Shown piece by piece: positions 26,931-35,636 of a stretch of 64,000 nucleotides of DNA. Under the pieces are notes generated by a model. That model worked only from the letters and a program-made list of their open reading frames with translations. It made no database searches and had not been told where the DNA came from. This DNA is from Capnocytophaga stomatis (GTDB taxonomy: Bacteria; Bacteroidota; Bacteroidia; Flavobacteriales; Flavobacteriaceae): assembly GCF_002302635.1 (NCBI RefSeq), contig NZ_CP022387.1, positions 1,054,001 to 1,118,000 on the forward strand. Reading direction: 5' to 3'. A program made the position numbers and the translations under genes. Numbering within the stretch: position 1 is the stretch's first letter; every line of letters begins with the position of its first letter.

Positions 26931-28085
26931 TTAAGTAAGAAACTGATTATGAAAGACATCAAAAAAAGTTGAAATTTCTTCTTCCGTATTAAAACTATGC
27001 AGACATATCCGCAATCGTTCCTGACCCTCCGGAACTGTTGGCGAAAGAATCGGAATCACTCCAAATCCTTCTTTCTGAATATTTTGAGCTATCTTTTTCA
27101 CAAAATCATTTCCGGACAAAATAACTGCTTGTATTGCCGAATCGGAAGGAATGAACGGATATTTTTTTGATGTTTTTTGCTGAAATTCTTTGATTTTTCT
27201 TTTAAAAAAAGTAATGTTCTGATGTAATATATCAATGGATTCCGTGCTCTGTAACTGTCTATAACCCGCCAAAATTGTGGCGACACTATGCGGCGACATT
27301 GCGGTAGTGTATATAAACGAACGAGCAAAATTCACTAAATAATCTCTCAAAATTTCACTTCCCAAAACTGACGCCCCGTGACATCCCAACGCTTTCCCGT
27401 AAGTCACAATTCTCGCAAAAATGTCATTTTCCAATCCTAAATGTTGCACCAATCCGCAACCTTGACTCCCGAAAACTCCCAATGCGTGTGCTTCATCAAC
27501 AATTAAAAAAGCATTGTGCTTTTTAACTAATTCATTCATTTCCAACAAATCAGGAGAATCACCATCCATAGAAAAAACAGATTCCGTAACAACAAATACA
27601 GAATTCTCACCATTTGAGAATTTTTCCAATATTTTTTTCAAATCTTCCAAGTCATTATGTTTGAATTTGTAAGATTTTGCCAAACTCATTGAAATTCCAT
27701 CACGAATTGAAGCGTGAATGTAGCTGTCGTACAAAACCACATCTCCACGTTCCGGAACGCAGGAAAAAAAACCTACATTAGCGTCATACCCCGAATTAAA
27801 AAGCAAAGCAGAAGCCGAATTGTGAAACTTTTTTATCTCATTTTCAGCTATTTCAAACAATGAAAAATTTCCGGAAATCAGACGTGAACCCGTGGCTCCG
27901 TACTGAAAATCAGCCTCTGATAAAATACGTTCAACTTCCATTTTTATTTCTTCCGATTTTGAAAATCCTATATAATCATTCGAGTAAAAATCAACTTGAA
28001 ATTGATTGGTTTTCAGTATTCGGAAAGCATTTTTTTCTTTTCTTTCAGCCAGTTTTCGAGTTATGTGTTTAGGAATTCTATTCAT
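26931..28085 (-). CDS. bioF: 8-amino-7-oxononanoate synthase
   Basis: A 384-residue alpha-oxoamine synthase, PLP-dependent, condensing pimeloyl-ACP/CoA with alanine. Visible: DFYSNDYIGFS near 32-42, YGATGSRLISGN, the cofactor aspartate in VDEAHALGVFG and the region ARIVTYGKALGCHGAS holding the Schiff-base lysine. Kbl-like paralogues share these motifs, but adjacency to bioD supports BioF. It starts 5 bp after the tilS stop, so translation is probably coupled. Confidence 0.9.
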   Translation of the reverse strand: MNRIPKHITRKLAERKEKNAFRILKTNQFQVDFYSNDYIGFSKSEEIKMEVERILSEADFQYGATGSRLISGNFSLFEIAENEIKKFHNSASALLFNSGYDANVGFFSCVPERGDVVLYDSYIHASIRDGISMSLAKSYKFKHNDLEDLKKILEKFSNGENSVFVVTESVFSMDGDSPDLLEMNELVKKHNAFLIVDEAHALGVFGSQGCGLVQHLGLENDIFARIVTYGKALGCHGASVLGSEILRDYLVNFARSFIYTTAMSPHSVATILAGYRQLQSTESIDILHQNITFFKRKIKEFQQKTSKKYPFIPSDSAIQAVILSGNDFVKKIAQNIQKEGFGVIPILSPTVPEGQERLRICLHSFNTEEEISTFFDVFHNQFLT

Positions 28086-28090
28086 CTTAA

Positions 28091-29401
28091 TTATTCATCA
28101 TAACTGATTATCAATACTTTTTGAGTTTTTTCTGTAACTCTGAAACGGTTATCCAAACGCTTGCCAACAACCCAAACAACATCACTACCCGAGCAAAGCA
28201 ACCATTGTTCTTCTTTCTCAAAAATAGAATATTTTTCGTCTTTGAAAAACTTACTCAATTTCTTTTTCTGATTCATTCCAAAAGGATAGAAAAAATCTCC
28301 CTCCTGTTTATGTCGCAATAAGATTGGGAATTTTAGTAAATCGGCATTAATAAAAATTTTTTCTTTGTCAAATACATCAATTTCCTCATTATCAATTATT
28401 TGAAATTTCAATGAGATAGGTGAATTTATTTCAGATGTATCTTTATTTATTTCATAAATTTTTTCAGTTTTTTCTTCCTTTTCCTTCAAAACAAGAAAAT
28501 TTCTATCTTTTAAAAGAATATGTGTAGCCGAAAAAAGCTTTTTTCCGGTTTCTGCTTCCAAAATTTGCTTTAAATCTCGGATATTATTGAAATTATACGG
28601 ATATAACAACTTGTACAGCACAAAATCCGATTGATAATTTCGTTTTAATACTTCGATGTGAATTTTAATCTGACTTTTTTCCTCAATAAAACACTCTTTC
28701 TTGATATTCTGAATAAAAAAATCAATGAATTGAGCAGATTGAGCAAGAAAAAATTGTGTTTTTTCAAAATTTTTAAGAAATGTAGGATGTATTTCCTTTA
28801 AAACGGGAACAATATTATGCCGAATTTTATTTCTGAGGTATTTGTCACTCGCATTAGAACTATCTTCTCGCCATAAAAGTCGGTTTTCCTCAGCAAATTC
28901 AAGAATTTCTTGTCGAGAAAATGGCAACAACGGACGAATAATTTTTCCATTTCTCTGCGGAATTCCCAGCAAACCATCTAATCCCGTTCCTCTGGAAAGA
29001 TTTATAATAAAGGTCTCTATGTTGTCATCAGCGTGATGGGCGGTGGCTATGAAATCACATTCATTCTCCAAGGCGACCTCTTCAAACCAATCATAACGTA
29101 ATTTACGAGCTGCAAGTTGTGTATTCAACTGATTTTCAGAAGAAAATTTTTGAGTATCAAAACATTTAACAAAAGTTTTTACATTCAGTCTCTTCCCAAA
29201 TTCTTTTACAAGAGCCTCATCTTCATTGCTTTCATCATCTCGCAACTGAAAATTGCAATGCCCCAAAACAATTTCAATCTTCAACTGATGCAGTAAATAA
29301 GCAAGTACAACACTATCCACTCCGCCACTAATAGCAACCAAAATTCGCTTATTTTCAAGATTAAATACTCTTTCAATATGTTCTCTGAAGCGATTTTTCA
29401 T
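28091..29401 (-). CDS. tilS: tRNA(Ile)-lysidine synthase
   Basis: A 436-residue N-type ATP pyrophosphatase that modifies C34 of the CAU-anticodon tRNA-Ile to lysidine. The PP-loop SGGVDS is at 25-30, and ATAHHADDNIETF and the RGTGLDGLLGIP stretch follow, as expected for TilS. The C-terminal half (about 330-430) is the tRNA-binding domain with the FYPFGMNQKKKLSKFFKDEK segment. The gene is essential in most bacteria. It sits between lysC (47 bp upstream) and bioF (5 bp downstream) on the same strand. Confidence 0.95.
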   Translation of the reverse strand: MKNRFREHIERVFNLENKRILVAISGGVDSVVLAYLLHQLKIEIVLGHCNFQLRDDESNEDEALVKEFGKRLNVKTFVKCFDTQKFSSENQLNTQLAARKLRYDWFEEVALENECDFIATAHHADDNIETFIINLSRGTGLDGLLGIPQRNGKIIRPLLPFSRQEILEFAEENRLLWREDSSNASDKYLRNKIRHNIVPVLKEIHPTFLKNFEKTQFFLAQSAQFIDFFIQNIKKECFIEEKSQIKIHIEVLKRNYQSDFVLYKLLYPYNFNNIRDLKQILEAETGKKLFSATHILLKDRNFLVLKEKEEKTEKIYEINKDTSEINSPISLKFQIIDNEEIDVFDKEKIFINADLLKFPILLRHKQEGDFFYPFGMNQKKKLSKFFKDEKYSIFEKEEQWLLCSGSDVVWVVGKRLDNRFRVTEKTQKVLIISYDE

Positions 29402-29448
29402 AAATTATTATGCTATAATTGCTTTTACGGTTGTTTTAAAGCTCCTTT

Positions 29449-30699
29449 TTATCCTAAAACAACAAGTTGAACCGTATTTTGAAGTACTTGTTTCAGCAAA
29501 ACTTCTTTATTTGATTCAATTTCTTTAATAGATTGTTCTGTTGCGTGACGAACTGTGTACAAATCTACATTTTCAAATACAGAAACTTTGAATCTTGCTT
29601 TCAATTTCTCCAATAAATCCGAAAGAGTATCAAATTTATTATCAACACAAACCGAAAAACTAATAGCCGAGTTCTGAATCACACTAACCTTCATTTTTGC
29701 ATCGTGCAGAAGCTTGAAAATATAACTGATATTTTCCTCAACGATGAAAGAAAAATCAAGCGATGATAATGAGATTAAAACTTGTCCTTTTTTCAGGATA
29801 AAGCAAGAAACTTTAGGCTCCAATTCCGCCACATTACAAACTGAACTTCCTGAATATGTGGGATTTACGAATGATTTCACAAATAAAGGAATTTCTTTTC
29901 GTTGTAATGGCTGAAGCGTTTTGGGATGAATCACCGAAGCTCCGTAAAAAGCAAGCTCAATGGCTTCTTTATAAGGGATTTTGTGTAACAATTCGGTTTT
30001 TTCAAAGTAACGAGGATCTGCATTAAGCACTCCGGGAACGTCCTTCCAAATAGTCACACTTTCGGCATCCAAGCAGTAAGCAAAAATAGCCGCCGTATAA
30101 TCCGAACCCTCTCTGCCTAAAGTTGTTGTGAAAAAGTTAGAATCACTTCCCATAAAACCTTGAGTTATATTCAAAAGCGATTTATTCACATTATTTACAA
30201 TATTTTCCTGCGTATCCTCCCAATTAACTGTTGCATCACGGAAATTGCTATCAGTTTTTATCAAATTTCGAACGTCAAGCCACGTGTTTTTAATACCGCA
30301 ATCATTCAAATATTGGCTGATAATCGTGGTTGAAATCAATTCGCCAAAACTGACTACTTGGTCATACACAAAACTATGTTTGGGTGATTTATTTCTCTCC
30401 AAAAAAGATATCAATTCGGCAAATAATCCATCTACTTTCCAATAAACCGGATGATTTTCGTTAGAAAACAAATCACGAATAATCTCATAATGAAAGTTTT
30501 TAACCAAATCAATGCTTTCTTGGAGGTTTTTCTTCTCAAAATAACTACGAACAACTACCTCTAAGGCATTTGTAGTTTTTCCCATCGCCGAAATTATAAT
30601 CAATGTATCGGAATACCCGACCATTTCCAAGATTTTTGCTACATTTTTTACACCTGCCGCATCCTTTACCGATGCCCCGCCAAATTTGAATATTCTCAT
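29449..30699 (-). CDS. lysC: Aspartate kinase (monofunctional)
   Basis: A 416-residue aspartokinase making aspartyl phosphate for lysine, threonine and methionine synthesis. It opens with MRIFKFGGASVKDAAGVKNV, carries the conserved FTTLGREGSDYTAAIFA-type loop near 190-206 and ends with ACT-like regulatory domains (from about 300). There is no homoserine dehydrogenase fusion. No lysine riboswitch-like structure is evident in the 245-bp upstream spacer; a -7-like box on the - strand (TATTTTTG, 30778-30785) is present. It leads the lysC-tilS-bioF-bioD set. Confidence 0.92.
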   Translation of the reverse strand: MRIFKFGGASVKDAAGVKNVAKILEMVGYSDTLIIISAMGKTTNALEVVVRSYFEKKNLQESIDLVKNFHYEIIRDLFSNENHPVYWKVDGLFAELISFLERNKSPKHSFVYDQVVSFGELISTTIISQYLNDCGIKNTWLDVRNLIKTDSNFRDATVNWEDTQENIVNNVNKSLLNITQGFMGSDSNFFTTTLGREGSDYTAAIFAYCLDAESVTIWKDVPGVLNADPRYFEKTELLHKIPYKEAIELAFYGASVIHPKTLQPLQRKEIPLFVKSFVNPTYSGSSVCNVAELEPKVSCFILKKGQVLISLSSLDFSFIVEENISYIFKLLHDAKMKVSVIQNSAISFSVCVDNKFDTLSDLLEKLKARFKVSVFENVDLYTVRHATEQSIKEIESNKEVLLKQVLQNTVQLVVLG

Positions 30700-30944
30700 A
30701 ATCTGTAAAAATAAAAATAATATTTCAAGAAATTCACTCTCTTGAGATTATTTATTAAACAATATCATTTCGAACCACAAAAATATGCAAAATTCTTTTT
30801 AGCGTAAGAATTTTATTGAAAAATAATCACTGATGATTCTTCTTGAAATAATTTTTAAACACAGATTAATTATAATCATTCAAAAAAATACTATAACTTT
30901 GTGGCTTACAAAAAATTATCTACAAATTATAAATTCTACATAAA

Positions 30945-31328
30945 ATGAAAAAGAAGATTATTATTGTGGCTCTTGTATTCGGACTTACATCCATAATTTT
31001 AGGAGCTTTCGGTGCTCACTCGCTAAAGAAACATCTTACTGAGGAAGCTCTTTCCAGCTTTGAAGTAGGCGTTCGCTACCAAATGTACCACGCTTTATTC
31101 CTATTATTCTTATCGACTATGGACGGAATTTCGGAAAAAATCAGGAAATCTGCCTTTATCGCAATGGTTTTGGGAGTTTTATTTTTCTCGGGTTCTATTT
31201 ATCTACTTTCCACAGAGAATATTACTTCCATAAACATTAGGTCATTTGCCTTGATAACTCCTTTAGGCGGATTGCTTTTAATGCTGGGATGGGTACTTTT
31301 ATTAATTGGCTTTTTAAAGAAGAAATAA
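30945..31328 (+). CDS. DUF423 family membrane protein
   Basis: A 127-residue protein with four transmembrane helices (about 4-21, 43-60, 70-90, 98-124). The GAFGAHSLKKHL stretch after helix 1 and the RYQMYHALFLL segment define the DUF423 (YgdD/YwdK) family of unknown function. It is monocistronic, with a -7-like TAACTTTG at 30894-30901, and converges with the act operon on a bidirectional terminator. Confidence 0.9.
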   Translation: MKKKIIIVALVFGLTSIILGAFGAHSLKKHLTEEALSSFEVGVRYQMYHALFLLFLSTMDGISEKIRKSAFIAMVLGVLFFSGSIYLLSTENITSINIRSFALITPLGGLLLMLGWVLLLIGFLKKK

Positions 31329-31364
31329 ATTCAATTTAAAAAAATCTTATTACCTATAAAAAGA

Positions 31365-31389
31365 AAAACCATAGCTTAGCTATGGTTTT
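31365..31389. terminator. Bidirectional terminator between the DUF423 gene and the act operon
   Basis: Stem AAAACCATAGC/GCTATGGTTTT, 3-nt loop, flanked by A- and T-runs. It marks the 3' end of the act operon, so no terminal oxidase genes are co-transcribed downstream. Confidence 0.88.
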
Positions 31390-31407
31390 ATTATTTTATT
31401 TTCAATC

Positions 31408-32610
31408 CTAATAATGGAAATGTTTACTTTCCTCAATAAGCGGATGACGTTTCGGCAATAAAGGAGCTTTTGACAAGGCTGTAAAAGTAACAAAGATAAA
31501 CAATCCTAAGAAAAGTAAAACAGCCGAAATTTCAGTAATTCCAATGCTCCATTGGTTACCCACAGTAGCAGGCATAATCATAACATAGAAATCAATATAA
31601 TGACCGATTAAAATTATGACACCTGACACAAATACTAACCAGCTAATGCGTTTGTAATCTGTGTTAATCAATACCAACAATGGGAATATGAAGTTCAAAA
31701 TCAACATACCGAAGAACAACAAATTGTAATCTCTAATTCGAGCTACATAGTAAACTGTTTCTTCGGAAATATTTGAATACCAAATCAATAAGAATTGAGA
31801 AAACCACAAATACGTCCAGAAAATCGAAATACCAAACATAAACTTGGCTAAATCGTGCAAATGGCTACTGTTTACATATTCCAAATACCCTCTGCTTTTT
31901 AGGTAAATAGTTATCAAGGCAATAACTGTGATTCCTGAAACAAAGAAACTTGCAAACACATACCATCCGAACAATGTACTGAACCAATGCGGATCAACAC
32001 TCATAATCCAATCCCAAGACATCATTGACTCCGTAACCAAGAAAAACACCAAAAATCCGGCAGATATTTTAAAGTTTTTCACAAAATTACGGTCATCAGT
32101 AGCTGTATCTTGTGCAAGAGAAAACTTTCTTGAAAAGTGACGATACAACACCCAACCAATCATATAAAACGCCGCACGTCCTAAGAAGAAAGGCACATCC
32201 AAATAGCCTTGTTTCCCTTGTAACAGAGGATCGTTAGCCACTACACTTTCGTCCATCCAAACAAAAAGGTGATTGAAATGCATCCCTGAAAGTACCAAAA
32301 GTGTAAAAACTACCAGCACACCTGGAAATAAATAGGCTGTAATTGCTTCCATAACACGGAAAAGAACCGGTGACCACCCCGCCTGAGCTGCTCTATTGAT
32401 AGCGTAAAAAGCCAATACCCCTAAAGAAATCAACATAAAAAACAACGCTGCAACATACACCGCTGCCCAGGGTTTGTTATGTAGCATATGCAGAACGTGT
32501 TCGTCCTCAGCCGTATGCGGAACCGTTAAAAACCCAACAACAACTCCTATAATCCCTATAACCATAAGAATTATAGAGGTAATTTTTAATTTATTTGAAA
32601 ATGTGTACAT
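31408..32610 (-). CDS. actF: Alternative complex III subunit ActF (quinol:cytochrome c oxidoreductase)
   Basis: A 400-residue integral membrane protein with about ten transmembrane segments, the size and position of ActF, the last core gene of alternative complex III operons. The family is related in fold to ActC/NrfD and helps form the membrane arm that oxidises menaquinol. Seen: the long hydrophobic pattern, the WDWIMSVDPHWFSTLFGWYV segment near 195-215 that I recall from ActF, and a soluble C-terminal tail. The gene starts 25 bp after actE and is followed by the operon terminator. Confidence 0.9.
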   Translation of the reverse strand: MYTFSNKLKITSIILMVIGIIGVVVGFLTVPHTAEDEHVLHMLHNKPWAAVYVAALFFMLISLGVLAFYAINRAAQAGWSPVLFRVMEAITAYLFPGVLVVFTLLVLSGMHFNHLFVWMDESVVANDPLLQGKQGYLDVPFFLGRAAFYMIGWVLYRHFSRKFSLAQDTATDDRNFVKNFKISAGFLVFFLVTESMMSWDWIMSVDPHWFSTLFGWYVFASFFVSGITVIALITIYLKSRGYLEYVNSSHLHDLAKFMFGISIFWTYLWFSQFLLIWYSNISEETVYYVARIRDYNLLFFGMLILNFIFPLLVLINTDYKRISWLVFVSGVIILIGHYIDFYVMIMPATVGNQWSIGITEISAVLLFLGLFIFVTFTALSKAPLLPKRHPLIEESKHFHY

Positions 32611-32635
32611 AATCTAAATATCTTTCTTTAGGGAA

Positions 32636-33205
32636 TTATTTTACCAACTCGTCACGTAGTTTTTCTACATACAAAGCCACTTGCCAACGCTCTTTCTCAT
32701 TAATTTGTGAAGCATAAGAACCCATTGCATTTAGCCCATAGTAAATCACGTGATAAATACCTCCTTGTGTAATTACACGGTTTTTGTCGCCATAACTTGG
32801 AACTCCCGCGAATTTTCCTCTCTCTACTAAGATTCCTTTTCCGTCACCTTTTTCTCCGTGACAAACAGCACAGTAAATATCATACAATGCTTTTCCAGCC
32901 TCAATATTTGATGCAACATTCAAAGAATCAGCCAATAAAGGATTTTTCAATTCTTCTTTTGCAAGAAGTAAACCCGCTGGTGTATCAGGATATTCATAAG
33001 GTTGCCACCCACGTTTGATACTTCCCAAGGCAGGTAATTGAGCTTGCATACTATCCTTAAATGCCCCCGATTGCTGATATGTTTCATATCCAACACTTTC
33101 GTACATATTTGGCATAAACTGATAGTTTGGCTCACGTTTATTAAAGCAAGATACTAAAAGTAAAGATACACTGCTGAATAAAGCTATTTTCACTATATTT
33201 TTCAT
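32636..33205 (-). CDS. actE: Alternative complex III subunit ActE, mono-haem cytochrome c lipoprotein
   Basis: A 189-residue lipoprotein: signal sequence with lipobox LVSC (Cys20), then one haem c motif CAVCH at 112-116 and a later methionine-containing AMGSYA segment that may supply the sixth ligand. ActE carries electrons from the pentahaem subunit towards the terminal oxidase or a soluble cytochrome. It starts 5 bp after actD and precedes actF. Length is normal for the family. Confidence 0.92.
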   Translation of the reverse strand: MKNIVKIALFSSVSLLLVSCFNKREPNYQFMPNMYESVGYETYQQSGAFKDSMQAQLPALGSIKRGWQPYEYPDTPAGLLLAKEELKNPLLADSLNVASNIEAGKALYDIYCAVCHGEKGDGKGILVERGKFAGVPSYGDKNRVITQGGIYHVIYYGLNAMGSYASQINEKERWQVALYVEKLRDELVK

Positions 33206-33210
33206 ATCTC

Positions 33211-33735
33211 CTATTTTTCTGCTATTTTAATTTCAACAGCTCCTGTTTCTTTCAAAAGTGTTGTTACATCTCCAATATTACTCTCTGTCACAGGCACTTC
33301 CATTAAAAAGTGGTCATCTGTGGTTCTTACATCAGGATTTTCAGCTTCTTTGAATGGCCATAATTTACTTCTTAAGTAAAAGGTAATTACCATCAAGTGA
33401 GCCGCAAAAAAGACTGTCATCTCAAACATAACCGGCACAAACGCAGGCATATTCTGCAAGAAAGTCATACTTGGCTTACCTCCAATATCTTGTGGCCAGT
33501 CTTCAATCATAATGTAATTAACCATCAAAGTTGCTACCGTAAGCCCGATACACCCGTAAACGAATGCCGCAATGGCAATACGCGTAGGCTTTAATCCCAT
33601 AGCCTTATCCAATCCGTGAACGGGAAAAGGAGTATATATCTCTGCAATGTGATGATTCTTTGCACGGACTTTTTTCACCGCATCCATCAGAATATCATCA
33701 TCATTATATAATGCTTGTATTACTTTCTTACTCAT
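33211..33735 (-). CDS. actD: Alternative complex III subunit ActD (DUF3341)
   Basis: A 174-residue membrane protein with two transmembrane helices (about 52-75 and 95-122) and an N-terminal soluble domain of the DUF3341 type containing the TPFPVHGLDKAMGL stretch. In solved alternative complex III structures ActD packs against ActC/ActF on the membrane arm. Its start overlaps the actC 3' end by 8 bp, so translation is coupled. Confidence 0.92.
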   Translation of the reverse strand: MSKKVIQALYNDDDILMDAVKKVRAKNHHIAEIYTPFPVHGLDKAMGLKPTRIAIAAFVYGCIGLTVATLMVNYIMIEDWPQDIGGKPSMTFLQNMPAFVPVMFEMTVFFAAHLMVITFYLRSKLWPFKEAENPDVRTTDDHFLMEVPVTESNIGDVTTLLKETGAVEIKIAEK

Positions 33736-35134
33736 TGTGGTCGTGGTTAGGATTATTATCTCTTAATTTTTTATATTTCTCTCCTGATGATTTCAAGATT
33801 GATTTCACTTCCGCCTGTGCAATTACAGGGAATGTACGTGCGTATAACAAGAACAACACGAAGAAGAATCCGATTGTTCCTATGTAAATTCCTATATCAA
33901 CAAATGTTGGTGAAAACATCGTCCAAGAAGAAGGAAGGTAATCTCTGTGAAGTGATGTAACGATAATCACGAAACGCTCAAACCACATCCCTACGTTTAC
34001 CACTAAAGAGATGATAAATGAGAACATAATACTTCTTCTCAGCTTTTTGAACCACATAAATTGAGGCGAGAACACGTTACAAGTCATCATCATCCAATAT
34101 GCCCAAGCGTAAGGACCCGTTGCACGATTCAAGAAAGCGTATTGCTCGTATTCAACTCCCGAATACCAAGCTACGAAAAGCTCTGTAATATAGGCACAAC
34201 CCACTATCGAACCTGTAATCATAATTACGATATTCATAAGCTCGATATGTTGAATGGTGATGTAATCCTCAAAATTACATACTTTTCGCATAATAATCAA
34301 AAGCGTATTTACCATCGCAAATCCTGAGAAAATCGCACCGGCAACGAAGTAAGGTGGGAAGATGGTTGTATGCCATCCCGGAATTACCGATGTAGCAAAG
34401 TCGAATGATACGATGGTGTGTACCGAAAGTACCAAAGGCGTTGCCAAACCTGCCAAAACGAGCGAAACCTCTTCAAAACGTTGCCAATCTTTTGCACGTC
34501 CGCTCCACCCGAAACTTACCAAACTATAAATTTTCTTTTGGAAAGGCTTCACGGCTCTGTCACGAAGCATTGCAAAATCAGGAAGAAGCCCTGTCCACCA
34601 GAACACTAACGACACGGAAAGATATGTTGAAATCGCAAATACGTCCCATAATAGAGGAGAGTTAAAGTTCACCCACAGCGAACCGAATTGATTGGGAATG
34701 GGCATCACCCAATATCCCAACCAAGGACGCCCCATATGAATAAGAGGAAACAAACCTGCTTGCACAACCGAGAAGATTGTCATAGCCTCAGCCGAGCGGT
34801 TAATTGCCATTCTCCATTTTTGTCGGAACAACAAAAGTACTGCAGAAATCAGCGTTCCTGCGTGACCAATACCAACCCACCAAACGAAGTTAGTAATATC
34901 CCAAGCCCAACCGACTGTTTTGTTTAATCCCCAAGTACCAATACCTTCCGATATAGTGTAAATCATACAACCCAACCCCCAAAGAAAGGCGACCAATGAG
35001 ATGGAAAACACCGTCCACCACATCTTGTTGGCTTTTCCTTCCACAGGACGAGCAATATCAACCGTAACATCGTGATAGGACTTGTCGCCCGTCACTAAGG
35101 GTTTTCGTATAGGTGCTTCGTAATGCGATGCCAT
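33728..35134 (-). CDS. actC: Alternative complex III subunit ActC (NrfD/PsrC-like)
   Basis: A 468-residue polytopic protein of the NrfD/PsrC family with about ten transmembrane segments, the quinol-binding membrane partner of the iron-sulfur subunit ActB. Visible: the GHAGTLISAVLLLFRQKWR segment near 115-133 with the conserved histidine, the NRSAEAMTIF stretch and SPLLWDVFAISTYLSVS. The gene lies 68 bp downstream of the coiled-coil lipoprotein gene and overlaps actD by 8 bp. Confidence 0.94.
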   Translation of the reverse strand: MASHYEAPIRKPLVTGDKSYHDVTVDIARPVEGKANKMWWTVFSISLVAFLWGLGCMIYTISEGIGTWGLNKTVGWAWDITNFVWWVGIGHAGTLISAVLLLFRQKWRMAINRSAEAMTIFSVVQAGLFPLIHMGRPWLGYWVMPIPNQFGSLWVNFNSPLLWDVFAISTYLSVSLVFWWTGLLPDFAMLRDRAVKPFQKKIYSLVSFGWSGRAKDWQRFEEVSLVLAGLATPLVLSVHTIVSFDFATSVIPGWHTTIFPPYFVAGAIFSGFAMVNTLLIIMRKVCNFEDYITIQHIELMNIVIMITGSIVGCAYITELFVAWYSGVEYEQYAFLNRATGPYAWAYWMMMTCNVFSPQFMWFKKLRRSIMFSFIISLVVNVGMWFERFVIIVTSLHRDYLPSSWTMFSPTFVDIGIYIGTIGFFFVLFLLYARTFPVIAQAEVKSILKSSGEKYKKLRDNNPNHDHNE

Positions 35135-35202
35135 ATTTTATTATTAAATATTAAAAAAATTAAACTTTTTATTATAAAGATTTTCTAAAAGTGTAGTATG
35201 CA

Positions 35203-35628
35203 TCATTTTACTTGATTATCCACAAACTCCACCTTTTTATTAAGACCTTCTATCTTTTTCTGAACTTTTTGAATCTTTCTCTCGATTTTCTGCATTTTTC
35301 TGTTGCTCTTCGCTAAACTCCGATTTCTTTTTTCTGCTCTCTTCAAAGCTCTTCTGGCTTGTTTAGCATCTTTAGCTGAAGATGAACCAACTTCGGCAGA
35401 AGTAAAATCAGACGTTTTCTTATCTGCCTTAGAATTAACTTTTTCTACTTCAGATTTTAAGCTTTCGTTCTCTATGCGTTCCTTCTCAAGTTCTATTTTA
35501 AGACTGTTAAGTTCCGTGTTTAACGCTAAGATTTCTTCTTTAGCCTTCAAACGCTGTAACTCGGGCGATTTAGCACCACCACAGGAAACCAACGCTCCTA
35601 AAGTTAATATAAAAATATATTTCTTCAT
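35203..35628 (-). CDS. Coiled-coil lipoprotein inserted in the act operon
   Basis: A 141-residue predicted lipoprotein: signal sequence ending LVSCGG (lipobox Cys16) then a nearly continuous charged coiled coil (about 22-70 and 90-138) rich in Lys/Glu/Arg. I recognise no family. It lies 8 bp after actB and 68 bp before actC, inside an operon whose usual order is actABCDEF, so it is expressed with the complex. It could be an accessory or assembly subunit, or a lipoprotein tether unrelated to respiration; the sequence does not decide. Confidence 0.78.
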   Translation of the reverse strand: MKKYIFILTLGALVSCGGAKSPELQRLKAKEEILALNTELNSLKIELEKERIENESLKSEVEKVNSKADKKTSDFTSAEVGSSSAKDAKQARRALKRAEKRNRSLAKSNRKMQKIERKIQKVQKKIEGLNKKVEFVDNQVK

Positions 35629-35636
35629 ATTTACGA

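Noticed and set aside
30700-30944. Lysine riboswitch upstream of lysC
   Set aside because: No conserved stem set or K-box-like sequence is visible in the 245-bp spacer.
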